NCBI GenBank assembly: GCA_905221605.1
Contig: CAJNDS010002235.1
Span: forward strand, 1,168,875 to 1,232,874
Reading direction: 5' to 3'
DNA: 64,000 nt
Origin: Symbiodinium natans
Lineage: Eukaryota; Sar; Dinophyceae; Suessiales; Symbiodiniaceae
Position numbers and translations under genes: made by a program. The notes below the pieces were generated by a model. The model was not told the origin of the DNA. It did not search any database and saw nothing but the letters and a program-made list of their open reading frames with translations. Positions 44,638 to 55,000 of this stretch are shown piece after piece (the stretch's first letter is position 1; every line of letters begins with the position of its first letter).

Positions 44638-44965
44638 ATGCCAGAACCTTTTGAGGTCAGGTCCTGTCCCGATGTCGACAGTTTGTTCCCTAAACCCTAC
44701 GCATTTTATCACCCACTTATGTCTGAGTTGCGTGAAGCCCTAAGCCCTGACAAAGCGCTAAAAGACCTCGACCCTGCCAGCCCTAAATTTCACCCTAACT
44801 AGGGTTTCGGGTTTAGGGTTTAGGGTTTAGTTTAGGGTTTCGGGCTCCCTAAAGGGCCTAAACACCCTAGACTTCACCGGAGGCAGCCCACAAGATTCAT
44901 CGGCGGCGGCGGGGTCTGCAAAGGGCCCGGCTCCGCGCGAACTCCCCATCCGAGGACTGCGGAGG
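44638..44965 (+). CDS. Possible 5' exons of the SAM membrane-protein gene
   Basis: ATG at 44638 opens MPEPFEVRSCPDVDSLF, with CTTGCAG 20 bases upstream as a possible trans-splice acceptor. A second piece at 44871-44965 reads FTGGSPQDSSAAAGSAKGPA then PRELPIRGLRR; a GA donor after CGG AGG would join phase 0 to the exon at 45385. Neither junction is firm. Confidence 0.33.
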
Positions 44966-45384
44966 GAATAGTTTAGGGCTTTAGCGTTTTAGGGTGTAGG
45001 AATTAGGGTTTTAGGGTTTTTAACTTGGGTTTTAGTGCATTAGGGTTTTAGGGTTTTAGGGTTCCAGGGTTTAGGGATTAGGGCTTCAAGAGGAGTGGGA
45101 GTAGGACTTGAGGCAATTGGGGCAGGTTTTAGGAGCTTTTTCGAGTTTAGGGTTTAGGATTTGAGGGGTAATCTCCTCTTTTGTCAGGGCGACCTGAAAA
45201 CCCCCACGAGTTTTGTTTCAACCTATAACCCACCGAGATGCAGGTTTCGAAGGAGCCCTAACACCCCCAACCCCCTAAACCCTACACCCTAAATTATAAA
45301 CCCATAACCCACCAAGATGCAGGTTTTCAAGGAACCCTCAAACCCCCAACCCCCGAAACCCCCCTAAGCCCCTAACCCTGACAG

Positions 45385-45435
45385 GAGACGTCGCGGCTGC
45401 ACTCGTGGACGCCTGAAGTGGTGGAGCAGTGGCTG
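45385..45435 (+). CDS. Exon a of gene model 4 (SAM part 1)
   Basis: Encodes ETSRLHSWTPEVVEQWL. Acceptor GACAG|G; GC donor CTG|GCGCCC in phase 0. The frame stays open 15 bases more, so the boundary rests on the SAM pattern. Confidence 0.6.
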
Positions 45436-48400
45436 GCGCCCGAGCTGCAGAGTTTAGGGGACTGAGGGTTTGCTGGTTTATTGGTATATTGTTTCAAGGC
45501 ATTTGCTGCCCTTTAGTTAGGGCTCGGGGTTTAGGGTTTAGGGTTGAGGGTTTAGGGTTTAGGACCCTCTGGAGACACCCTAGTTGCCCACGAAGCCGCG
45601 CTGAGAATTTCGAGGTGACCATTGGCCACGCGGATGCCGGCGCGATCGCGCGGCGCAACGGGCTCCGCGGCTCTTCCCTGGCCTTTTTGGGCCACGACGG
45701 GCTGCAGGAGAAGGGCTTTAGGCTCTATCCCCCCGAAGCCCTATAGAAAAGATCCTAAAGCCTGTAGACCCTTTAAACTAAAGACGCTCATGCAAGACCC
45801 CTAAAGTTCCCGAAAGGCAAAAAAGACCCTGATAAGATGCTCTTTAAAAGACCCCGGGACCCTAGACTCTAAGCAAAAAGCCGTCTAGGCCTTAAGACCC
45901 CCTAAGAGCCCGAACCCTAAATCCTACGGACCCCCTAACTTCAGCCCCTAAACGTAAACCCTAAACCCTGCAGACCTTGAAGCCCCCGAGCCCTAAACCC
46001 TTAAGACCCTCAAGCCGCTAAGCCCGAAATCCTGAACCCTAAGCCCTAAACCCTAAACCCTAAACCCTAAACCCTAAACCCTAAACCCTAAACCCTAAAC
46101 CCTAAACCCTACCTCAGGAGTTGGGGCTGACCAGCCCCCTGGCGCGGGCGCGCGTGCTGGGCCTCCTGGCGGAGCTGCAGGTCGAGACCTCATCGGGCCC
46201 CTGCTGGCAGGAGCCGAAGAAGGGCCCTTAGGGTTTACGGGTTTTAGGGTTTAAGGGTTTAAGGGTTTAAGGGTTTAAGGGTTTAGGGTTAAGGGTTTAG
46301 GGTTTAGGGTTTAGGGGTATGGACCTTAGGGTTGAGGGTTTAGGGCTTAGGGTTAAGGATCCTAGAGGGGTCTGCAGGTGTCGATTGTAGGGTCGAAAGG
46401 GCTTAGATTCTAGGGCTTAGAAGGGTGGTTTAGAGCTTTTGTGCGGGAGTCCACCTGCTCTGCGTGTTGGCTAGTTTCCTTCGGATCATGGCGATGAAAA
46501 CCTCCAAGCCCTAAAAACCCCTGAAGCAACCCTCAAATCCAAAAGCGGCAACCCTAAGTCTTGCAGATGCTGCATTTCCTATACCCAAAATCCTCCCCCT
46601 TCGAACGGTCCTTAATAGGGATTATAATAGGGGGGGGGTACTATAATTCCAATTTAGGACTTGTAGTATAAGGGGGGAACATCCCAGCTCCTAAGCCCTA
46701 AGCCCTAAGCCCTAAACTTAAACCCTAAACCCTAAACCCCAAACACCAGGAGCTGCGGCAGCCGCTGCCGGGCATGGCGAGGCCCACAGCAAAGTCGGCC
46801 TGGAGCCGGGTGACTTGAGTTTATTGGGTTAGGGCTTGGGTCGTATTTGTCTACAAGATATCAAAGTTCTAGTAGTAATATTGAAATCATATAGTGAGAC
46901 ACGAGTAACTACAAATAACTAGGTTGTAATCATGTATTTAAATCCAAAATACGGCCCAACACCCGAACATTTGGGGGGTGATCAACAACTTCAGGTGAAA
47001 CAGGCGGCAAAGATGGACGGCCTGACCTGGGCGGACCACCGGAAGACCTGGTTCGAGCACCTGGTGATGTCCGGCCGGCCCCCAGACGCCATCCGCGAGG
47101 TGAGTTTTGCTGCTTCTTTATAAAAGAAGATCATGTCATGTCCCCTTTTTTTTTAATCGTCTCACCAGCCTTCTGGCATCGTGCAGTACCCCCGCTTTCT
47201 GACCACTAGTTATATGACTGCTTGGCGACAGATGCTGTGTTAGTTGTTCTTGCTACACTGTGGGTTCGGCTTCACAGGGTTTCATAGTGCTGTTGTTTGC
47301 GTGTTTGTGTGTGTGTGTGTGTTCGCTTGTTTGTTTGCTTGCTTGCTTGCTTGTTTGCTGTTTGTGCTTGTTTGTTTATGTGTTTGCTTGATTGTTTGTT
47401 TGTTCATTTGTTTGAATGTTTGTTTGTGAGAGTGCGCGAGCATGCGTGTGTGCGCGTGTGTACATGCGCGTGTTCGTAGAGCTGCCCGGGGCTTTTCAAA
47501 TCACACCAAAGCATCGGCGACAGGTCCTCATGACGCAGCTGGACAGCTACGAAGATGCCAAGCAGTACCGTTGTTCATTCTTTTTAATTGGGCTCCCTCA
47601 ACCCTAAACCCTAGTCTCCGTGACTGGGCAATCTAGGCTACAACCCTAAACCCTAAACCCTAAACCCTAAAACCCTAGGCTACAACATCCTAAACCCTAG
47701 GCTACAACATCCTGACTCTGCTTCTGCTGGCCACTGTGCTGCCGACGTCGATGTCCATCGGCGTGGAGCTCAAGTGGGATGCCGATGGGCTGCTTGCTTT
47801 GCGGTTGGGGGTTGTTTTGGGGGTTTAGGGTTTAGGGTTTAGGGTTGGGGGGCAGGGGGGGGGCGGAGGGGGGGGGGGGGGGGGGGGGAGAGGGGGGAGG
47901 GGGGGCAGGTTCTCAAGCACTTAGCAGTTCTGGGCATCGTAAAGTACCCCCTAATCTCGTCCCTATTAAGGACTGTTCGTATGAGGGGGAACATCTCAAC
48001 CCTAATCCCTGAAGCCTAGCCCTAAACCCTAAACCCTACACCCTAAATCCTGCCACCGCTTTGGTTTGACGCCTCTTCTCTGACTGTCCGGCAAGCGAGG
48101 ATGCCGCAGTCCCCCATCAAGTTTGCCTGCTTGGTCTTTAGCGCCTGGGCAGCTCTCTGCATGGGTTTAGGGTTTCAGGGTTCAGGGTTTTTAGGGTTTT
48201 AGGGTTTTAGGGTTTTAGGGTTTTAGGGTTTAGGGTTTAGGGTTTAGGGTTTCAGGGTTTTAGGGTTTCGGGTTTAGGGTTTAGGGTTTTAGGGTTTCAG
48301 GGTTTCAGGGTTTTAGGGTTTCGGGTTCAGGGTTTTAGGGTTTTAGGGTTTAGGGGTTTAAGGGTTTAAGGGTTTAGGGTTTAGGGGTTAGGGTTTTTAG

Positions 48401-50784
48401 GGTTTTTAGGGTTTTAGGGTTTTAGGGTTTTAGGGTTTTAGGGTTTTAGGGTTTTAGGGTTTTAGGGTTTTAGGGTTTTAGGGTTTTAGGGTTTAGGGTT
48501 TCGAGTTTAGGGTTTTTAGGGTTTTTAGGGTTTTTAGGGTTTTTAGGGTTTTTAGGGTTTTAGGGTTTCGGGTTTAGGGTTTTAGGGTTTAGGGGTTTAA
48601 GGGTTTTGGGTTTAGGGTTTTAGGGTTTTAGGGGTTAGGGTTTTAGGGTTTAAGGGTTTAAGGGTTTAAGGGTTTAAGGGTTTAAGGGTTTAAGGGTTTA
48701 AGGGTTTAAGGGTTTAAGGGTTTAAGGGTTTATTGGTTTAAGGGTTTTAGGGTTTTAGGGTTTAGGGTTTAGGGGTTTAGGGTTTTAGGGTTTTAGGGTT
48801 TTAGGGTTTTAGGGTTTAAGGTTTTAGGGTTTCGGGTTTAGGGGTTTAAGGGTTTAAGGGTTTAAGGGTTTAGGGCTTCGGGTTTTGGATCCCTAAAGCC
48901 TAAAACCGAAACCTGAGTTCCTTTTTAGACTGTACCGTGAATTGCACATAAACCTAGACAGAGATCCTAAAATTCGAAGAGCCCCCATCTAGATTCAGAT
49001 CCCCACAGTGGTACCCTTTTCTGGGTTGATTGTTTAAATAAACTGTTTTGCTAGGTTGTTGTAATGACACCCTTGCCGCCTAGGCATGATGTACAGTCTT
49101 GCCATCTTCATGCACTTCGCCTTGATACACATCGCATCGGTGCTGGTGACAGATGTGAGCGAAGCAAACTTCAAACTCTTTCTCCAGGCCTTCGGCATTG
49201 ACTTACTGACCGAGGTCGCGGTGCTCTTCGTCGTGATCTTCTGGAGCTTCTTTCTTTGGGTGCTCTTTTCTATGGCTGCGGTCATCGGCGAGACTGCGCA
49301 TTGGAGCATTTGGGTCATCGCATACTCTGGCACCCTGGTGCCCTTCATCTTGATCTTCCTCTTTACCGGAAAGCTGTTGCTTGGCAGCCCAGTGGTACCC
49401 TTGTGACTTTTTGTTTGGTTCAAGGCTCCCTTAGAAACTGATCTTGGAGTACTATACGTTATAATACTTTCTTGGTTCTAGGTCCCCATTATAGCCACTT
49501 TTACTCAAAAAGATATAGAGTTCTTTTCCTGGGTCTGCTCCAAAGTAGGGAAAAAGGGTGCCCTTATTACAACATGGTCACCGTGGCTACCAAGGTTGGG
49601 AATCGACAGCTCCGGCCGAAGGCCCAGACTGGCGGAGGACGGGGCGGCCTCAATCCTCAATCCTCACCTTGGGATGTTTCCCCTTAGCTAACGGCTCCTC
49701 AATAGGGATTCCAATCAATAGGGGGTACTAGAATCCCTATTCAGGACTGTTAGGAACTGTTGGTATAAGGAGGAACAATCCTCACCCCTTAAGCCTATAA
49801 GCCTTTCACAAGAAAGCCCTGCCGCGTGGGGGGAACCCAATACCTTAAGAACCCAAACCCTGCTTTTTGGGTAGGGCCCCTAAGAATTCTAGAAGGCGTT
49901 TTATGTTAAGAGCCTACCCACAAAGCTGTTTGGGTGCGTTTAAGGTAAGTTTAGGGTGTGTTTTTGTGAGCCCCAAGCTCTAGAGCCTGAAACCCAAAGC
50001 CCATCAGGAGCTTTCTGTTGTGTAGGGTTTGGGCTTTAGGTTTCAGGGTTTCAGGTCCTAAACCCTAAGCCCTAAGCCCTAAGCCCTAAGCCCTAAACCC
50101 TAAACCCTAAACCCTAAACCCTAAACCCTAAACCCTAAACCCTAAACCCTAAACCCTAAACCCTAACCCTAAACCCTAAACCCTAAACCCTAAACCCTAG
50201 AGGCTCCCCAAGCCCTAGGCCGGCCTAGTGTGCCTCCGCCCGCTGCTGCGGCTGACGATGCACGGAGGGCTGCTGGGACTGGCGGCCGTGGACGTGGCGG
50301 GAGTGCCCAGGGACCGCGGCTCGCTGATCGAGGCCTGGAGATGCAAACGTTCGTTTAGGGTTTAGGGTTTAGGGTTTAGGGTTTAGGGTTTAAAATTTAG
50401 GGTTTAGGGTTTAGGGTTTAGGTTAAGGAACCCTAAACCCTCAACCCTAAACCCTAAGGACTAAAACCCTTCGCAGCTGTTTTGTGTCTGGAGGCGCTCT
50501 CGCAGAAGGCCATGGAGGAAGCCAGCAGGGACGAGCCCATGGACAAAGTGCCGGACATGAAGGACTCCTACACCCTAGACACTAAACCCTAAACCCTAAA
50601 CCCTAAATCCTAAACCCTAAACCCTAAACCCTAAACCCTAAACCCTAAACCCTAAACCCTAAACCCTAAACCCTAAACCCTAAACCTTATCCTTCAGGAG
50701 TCTGAGATGGAGGTCGAGGACTTCGAGGACGCTCTGGAAGAGCCGACGTCGCAGCCCGTGCTGGTGCTCCCAAGGAACCCCTAG
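45385..50784 (+). CDS. SAM-domain multi-pass membrane protein, gene model 4 (twelve exons)
   Basis: Exons 45385-45435, 45615-45707, 46118-46210, 46750-46809, 46995-47099, 47482-47569, 47701-47788, 48100-48164, 49084-49383, 50220-50348, 50459-50562 and 50698-50784 join in phase to a TAG. The first three rebuild a SAM-like domain: W-T-P-E-V-V-E-Q-W-L, G-L-R-G-S-S-L-A-F-L, then L-Q-E-L-G-L-T-S-P-L-A-R-A-R-V-L. Exons 7-10 carry four or five hydrophobic segments. The C-terminus is acidic. Donors: GC, GA, GA, GT, GT, GT, GC, GT, GC, GT, GA. Ten of eleven acceptors are AG|G. Probably a membrane protein with a cytosolic interaction domain; family not recognised. 5' end unresolved. Confidence 0.7.
45615..45707 (+). 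CDS. Exon b of gene model 4 (SAM part 2)
   Basis: Encodes VTIGHADAGAIARRNGLRGS then SLAFLGHDGLQ. GA donor CAG|GAGAAG; the next exon also begins CAG|GAG. Confidence 0.65.
46118..46210 (+). CDS. Exon c of gene model 4 (SAM part 3)
   Basis: Encodes ELGLTSPLARARVLGLLAEL then QVETSSGPCWQ, between a CCCTAAA array and TTTAGGG. GA donor CAG|GAGCCG; next acceptor CCAG|GAGCTG. Confidence 0.72.
46750..46809 (+). CDS. Exon d of gene model 4
   Basis: Encodes ELRQPLPGMARPTAKSAWSR. GT donor CGG|GTGACT, phase 0. Confidence 0.68.
46995..47099 (+). CDS. Exon e of gene model 4
   Basis: Encodes VKQAAKMDGLTWADHRKTWF then EHLVMSGRPPDAIRE. Canonical GTGAGT donor. Confidence 0.75.
47482..47569 (+). CDS. Exon f of gene model 4
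   Basis: Encodes LPGAFQITPKHRRQVLMTQL then DSYEDAKQY. The acceptor GTAGAG|C is the one firm acceptor without a following G. GT donor TAC C|GTTGTT. Confidence 0.65.
47701..47788 (+). CDS. Exon g of gene model 4 (membrane segment 1)
   Basis: Encodes YNILTLLLLATVLPTSMSIG then VELKWDAD. The acceptor and exon start (CTAGGCTACAAC) occur three times, at about 47632, 47674 and 47696, separated by CCCTAAA repeats. GC donor GG|GCTGCTTGC is likely; a GT donor at AA|GTGGGA also keeps phase. Confidence 0.62.
48100..48164 (+). CDS. Exon h of gene model 4 (membrane segment 2)
   Basis: Encodes MPQSPIKFACLVFSAWAALC then M. The GT donor (ATG G|GTTTAGGG) begins directly with the telomere motif. Confidence 0.65.
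48165..48880. repeat. Long variant telomere-type array (TTTTAGGG, TTTAAGGG, TTTTTAGGG)
   Basis: About 700 bases of G-rich repeats starting at the splice donor. The unit drifts from 7 to 9 bases with homogeneous blocks of each variant. It fills most of an intron. Confidence 0.95.
49084..49383 (+). CDS. Exon i of gene model 4 (membrane segments 3-5)
   Basis: The largest exon, 300 bases. Encodes MMYSLAIFMHFALIHIASVL, an amphipathic stretch, LLTEVAVLFVVIFWSFFLWV, and TLVPFILIFLFTGKLLL, giving about three membrane spans. Acceptor CCTAG|GC; GC donor CTT G|GCAGCCCAG, which is also the first base pair of a family G element. Confidence 0.75.
49384..49600. mobile_element. Family G element forming the 5' end of an intron
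   Basis: Starts at the splice donor GCAGCCCAGTGGTACCC and ends near CAACATGGTCACCGTGGCTACCAAG. Its left end equals that of the 40593 and 41755 copies. See findings on intron-making elements. Confidence 0.65.
49671..49778. mobile_element. Family B inverted-repeat element
   Basis: GGGATGTTTCCCCTTAGCTA at the left; GTATAAGGAGGAACAATCC at the right; within the same intron as the family G element. Confidence 0.75.
50057..50198. repeat. CCCTAAA array
   Basis: About twenty units just upstream of exon j. Confidence 0.95.
50220..50348 (+). CDS. Exon j of gene model 4
   Basis: Encodes GLVCLRPLLRLTMHGGLLGL then AAVDVAGVPRDRGSLIEAWR. Acceptor CCTAG|GC; GT donor AAA C|GTTCG, then TTTAGGG. Confidence 0.65.
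50459..50562 (+). CDS. Exon k of gene model 4
   Basis: Encodes LKPFAAVLCLEALSQKAMEE then ASRDEPMDKVPDMK. Acceptor CTAAG|GA. GA donor AAG|GACTCC; the next exon begins CAG|GAGTCT. Confidence 0.62.
50580..50687. repeat. CCCTAAA array
   Basis: Fills nearly the whole 135-base intron between exons k and l. Confidence 0.95.
50698..50784 (+). CDS. Terminal exon l of gene model 4
   Basis: Encodes ESEMEVEDFEDALEEPTSQP then VLVLPRNP and TAG. Acidic tail. Acceptor CTTCAG|G. Confidence 0.72.
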   Translation, partial: ESEMEVEDFEDALEEPTSQPVLVLPRNP

Positions 50785-50901
50785 CCGGGCTGAGGGTTTT
50801 AACCTTGAGAAGTTGGGATGGTTTAGGGTTTAGGGTTTGGGGTTTAGGGTTTAGGGTTTGGGGTTTAGGGTTTAGAGTTTAGGGTCTAGGGTTTTGGGGT
50901 T

Positions 50902-51006
50902 GGGATGTTACCCCTCATACTAACAGTCCTCAATAAGGAGTACAGTACCCCCTATATATTGTAATCCCTATAAAGGACTTGTAGTACAAGGGGGAACATC
51001 ACAACC
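50902..51006. mobile_element. Family B inverted-repeat element
   Basis: GGGATGTTACCCCTCATACT at the left; TAGTACAAGGGGGAACATCA at the right. It lies just downstream of the stop of gene model 4. Confidence 0.8.
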
Positions 51007-51029
51007 TAAAAGCCTTAGACTTAAAGCCT

Positions 51030-51980
51030 TTTTTAGGGTTTAGGATTTAGGTTTGACGGTCTAGGCGGTTCAGGTAAACCCTGATACACCCTAAACCGCA
51101 ATTGTCTTCGGTACCCTGGTTTGAGGCAACCCCGAGACCCCGAGTGGGCTGTGTTGCCCAAAGTGGCCTCCTCACGCAGGGACAAAAAGCACAGGGCTCT
51201 ACTCCTCTGGCACGCGTCCTTGGGCCAGGGGGCATCGTTCAACCCCTGAACCCCAAACCCTACAACCCAAACCCTAAAAACCCTAAACCCCTAAACCCCT
51301 AAACCCTAAACCCTCCCAAAAAAGACACAGACAAATAACTAGTGAAGAACAACGTGCCCGTCGTCTTCCTAGGGCGGCGAGGTTGACCCTTCAATTTGGA
51401 CCTGTTTCATCTCGACATGAGAGAGAATGAACGATAGTCGAGAATGCGCAAGTTTGGGGTTCAGGGTTTAGGGTATTCTGGGTTGAGGGTTTAGGGTTTA
51501 ATTAGGGTGGTTCTTACAGCACTGCGGTGTCTTCGGGCGTCAGGGTGGCTTCGCTGAAGCCGCCGAACTCTTCAGGCTTCGAAATTTGCGTATTAGAGTT
51601 TCTAGAGTGTAACTACCAATGTATCTAAGCAGTGAAGGCTTTCTCTCTGTTTATATTCATTTATCTATATCTCTATCTATATCTGTGTATGATAATTTAC
51701 TGGTGGGATTTCGTGTTTGGGCTTTAGCGCCTCTAATTCCTTTACGGTTGCCATCGTCCCCATCAGGTGTTAGGGACTTATTTGTTTGTCGTGCGGTTCC
51801 CCAAGCCTTCCCCAAAATAGCCCTGAAAGGTTTCGGAGGGAGCTGCGACCTACAAAGCCCTAAGCCCTGAGCCCTAAGCCCTAAACCCTACCCTAAACCC
51901 TAAACCCTAAACCCTAAACCCTAAACCCTAAACCCAAGTAGCAGCTTTCGGTTTAGGGTTTGTTTGCTTCTCAGCGTGCC
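51030..51980. other. Intergenic or 5' region before gene model 5
   Basis: 51047-51242 is GC-rich with overlapping ORFs on both strands (62-69 codons). A small piece at 51343-51381 (KNNVPVVFLGRR, donor G|GTTGAC) may be an exon. No start codon for gene model 5 can be assigned. Confidence 0.35.
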
Positions 51981-51983
51981 GAG

Positions 51984-52040
51984 GTGGGCTTTGCAAGCAG
52001 TGCCACGAGAATTGCAGCGCCTGCAACAGCGAGACCGAAT
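51984..52040 (+). CDS. Exon 1 of gene model 5
   Basis: Encodes GLCKQCHENCSACNSETE. GC donor T|GCACCCTGC. Acceptor CCGAG|GT. Confidence 0.72.
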
Positions 52041-55000
52041 GCACCCTGCTAGCCTTGGGGAGGGGTTTAGGGTTTAGGGTTTAGGGCTTAGGGCTTAGGG
52101 TTTAGGGTTTCTGGTTTAGGGTTTAGGGCAACTATATTGGGGGCTTCTTTCAGTATTCAAATGTTGTGTATTGGGGAATACCCCCCCCCCCCCCGCTTCT
52201 CCTGCCTCCCGGTGTAGGGTTTAGGGTTCAGGGTTTAGGGCTTAGGGTTTAGAGTTTAGGGCTTCGGGAAGGGGGAAGGGGGGGGGGAAGCGGGGATGAG
52301 GGTGGTGGGTGTGAGGGAGGATGGGGGGTGGGGTGACCTGAACCCCTGAAGCGCCCAAAACCCTGGAGCCTCAGCCCCGAAGGTTTAGGGTTTAGGGTTT
52401 CGGGATTAGGGTTTAGGCTTAGGGTTTAGGGTTTAGGGTTAGGGTTTAGGATGTCCCTAATCCCCAAATGCAAGCCCTGCAAGCCTGAAGTCTATTGAGC
52501 TTCGCGACTTCGGGAATTCATCCACCCAAAGGTGTCATTCAGGGTATTGAGCGGCTTGCACGTGGGCGACAGTACCCGTGCCTGCTCATCGTCGTTACCG
52601 TCTCTCAACAGCAGCAACCGGCATGTCGCGGTCTAGGGTCTAGGGTTTAGGGTGTAGGGGTGTAGGGTGTATGGTTTAGGGTTTAGGGTTTAGGGTGCCC
52701 TGGAAACCGTTCTACTTGTTGCGACCTTGTATGTCTCTCGTGACTCTGGGCCGCGGTTCGTAGCATGCTTGGTCTCGTCAGCCGTCAGATGTCGAGTCGT
52801 CATCCTCGCAAATGTCGTCACTATCCTCGCAAATGCCACCACTTTGTCGATTCACGAACTCCCCCCGGGAAACCTTTCCAAAAGAGTGGGAGCCGGAGCA
52901 AAATTTGAAGTTTACTGCAATGAGGGCGCGAAGGGCTTTAACATGGGAATTGCAACTTTCCGTATTCTTCCCCCTTATACTAGCAGTCGCGCCCTGTTGG
53001 GGTGGCCCTTGGGACATTTTATGCTTTCCCTTTTGGGGTTTAAGATGGTCATATTTAGGACCATTCTGGGTTTACGGGCCATCCTCGATTCTCTCATGCC
53101 TTCAAGTTTAACCTCCATGATGGCTTGGGGTAATGGGTATGCCGTTACCCGCAAGCCCAAACCCCTACAAGTTGCTGCGTTGAGGCTCTGAGTATCTATG
53201 GAGTTGAACCCCCCCCACAAAGAGAAGGTAGTTGGAGAACTCCGAACCCAAGTCCAAAGTCAGGGTTTGTAGGGCTCAAGGATTTACAGGGTCCGTAGTG
53301 TTTTTAGGGTTTATAGGATTTGTGGGGTTTATAGGGTTTCTAGAGTTGAGAGAGTTTATAGGGTTTACCGGGCTTACAGGGTTACAGGGCTTAGGGCTAC
53401 CAGGTACGGAGTGCCGCCTCTACACCTACCGCACGGACAGCGCCACGTGCACCGACACCTGCCCCGACACTTACTACAAGAAGCCTGGCTGCGACCTAGG
53501 GCCCTACTAACCCTAAACCCTAAACCCCAAATCCTAAACCCTAAACCCTAAACCCTAAACCCTAAACCCTAAACCCTAAACCCTAAACCCTAAACCCTAA
53601 ACCCTAAACCCTAAACCCTAGCCCTAAACCCCAAACCCCAAACCCTAAACCCCACAATCCCGAAACCCTGAACGTTGTGCTTTTCTGGTGCCAGTGCCGC
53701 ATAGAGGCTTTGTGGCTTCACAGTTCCAGGACATCCCAGGGTGGGATTCCTACTTGGAGGTTCATGGTAGTTAATAACACATTTTTTTAGATCTGTTCTT
53801 CTAACCCCAATTAGGGTTTAGGGTTTAGCGTTTAGGGTTTAGGGCACCAAAGGGGCGTACAGGTGGTTTATAATTTGTAAGTACAATTAATAATTGGGTT
53901 CTTTAAAGGCCCAAACCCCAGCCAACCCTAGAAGCACTAAACCCTTTACCCTAAACCCGAAACCCTAAACCCTAGCCCTAAACCCCAAACCCTAAACCCT
54001 AAAAAGGTCTTCAAAGTTTTTTGGTTCTAGGGCTCGAGGGTTTTTCAGGGCCTAGGGCGTCGGAAAGCTGCAGGAATGGCACCGAGATGATTGGTGGGGA
54101 GTGCCTACCTTGTGGTGAGAACTGCTTCGAGTGCCTTGGCTTTTGTTTTGGACTCCTTAAACCCGAAGCCCTGAAGGCTGCACCTCCAACCAGAGGCGTA
54201 AGCTCAGCTACCACCCACCCAGCCCGGGCCATGCATCTTGTCCCAAGCATAGGACCAGGGCACAATGATTCCCTAAACCCTAAACCCGAAATCCTAAATC
54301 CTAAACCCTAAACCCGAAACCCTAAATCCTATACCCTGAACCCTAAACCCTAAACCCTAGACCCTGAACCCTAAACCCTAAACCCCAAACCCTAAACCCT
54401 AAACCCTAAACCCTAGCCATTAACCATAAACCATAAACCCTAAACCCTTAAACCCTAATTAAACATTTTTGAGGGTAGGGTTTCCTAAGCCCTAAACGAA
54501 CTAAACCCCAATACGCCGAAGAAAGGTTTCCCTTTCGGCTCACGGTTTTGAGTTAGTTGGTTGAGGGTTAGGGCTTGGGGTTTAGGGTTTAGGGGCTAGC
54601 TAAAGCTCAACTGGGGGATTCTAGATTCTCTAGTTAAACCCTCATACATGTACATGTCATGACAAACACCAATGCCAAGACTTCTGACGCGAGCATAAGT
54701 CATGATGCTGACCATACAATCCCAGGACTCATGCCTGCGATTTAGGGTTGAGGGTTTAGGGTTTATGGCTTAAGCCAAGGGTCAGGCCCTCAGGCATAGG
54801 CGTTTCCTGCGAACCCTTCATTGCCAAGACTAAAGCGCCCAAATCTATAAATTGTGGTTCCTTTCTGGCTCCTGTTGGAATACATGCCGGAAAGAAAGTG
54901 CACTGACCTAAACTTTAAACCCTGAACACCAGAACAACCCCCACGGTCACCTGGCATCTGAGGTGCGAGAGCGACGTCACCTGCAAGGCCGCAAGCGTGA

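Noticed and set aside
44608-44802. Whole 64-codon ORF as one gene
   Set aside because: The second half contains CCCTAAA-derived codons. Only the first 17 or so codons from 44638 were kept as a possible 5' exon.
47244-47479. Cys/Leu-rich ORFs (CLFACLLACLL)
   Set aside because: A TGTTTGCTTG/GTGTGT microsatellite within an intron, just upstream of a real exon at 47482.
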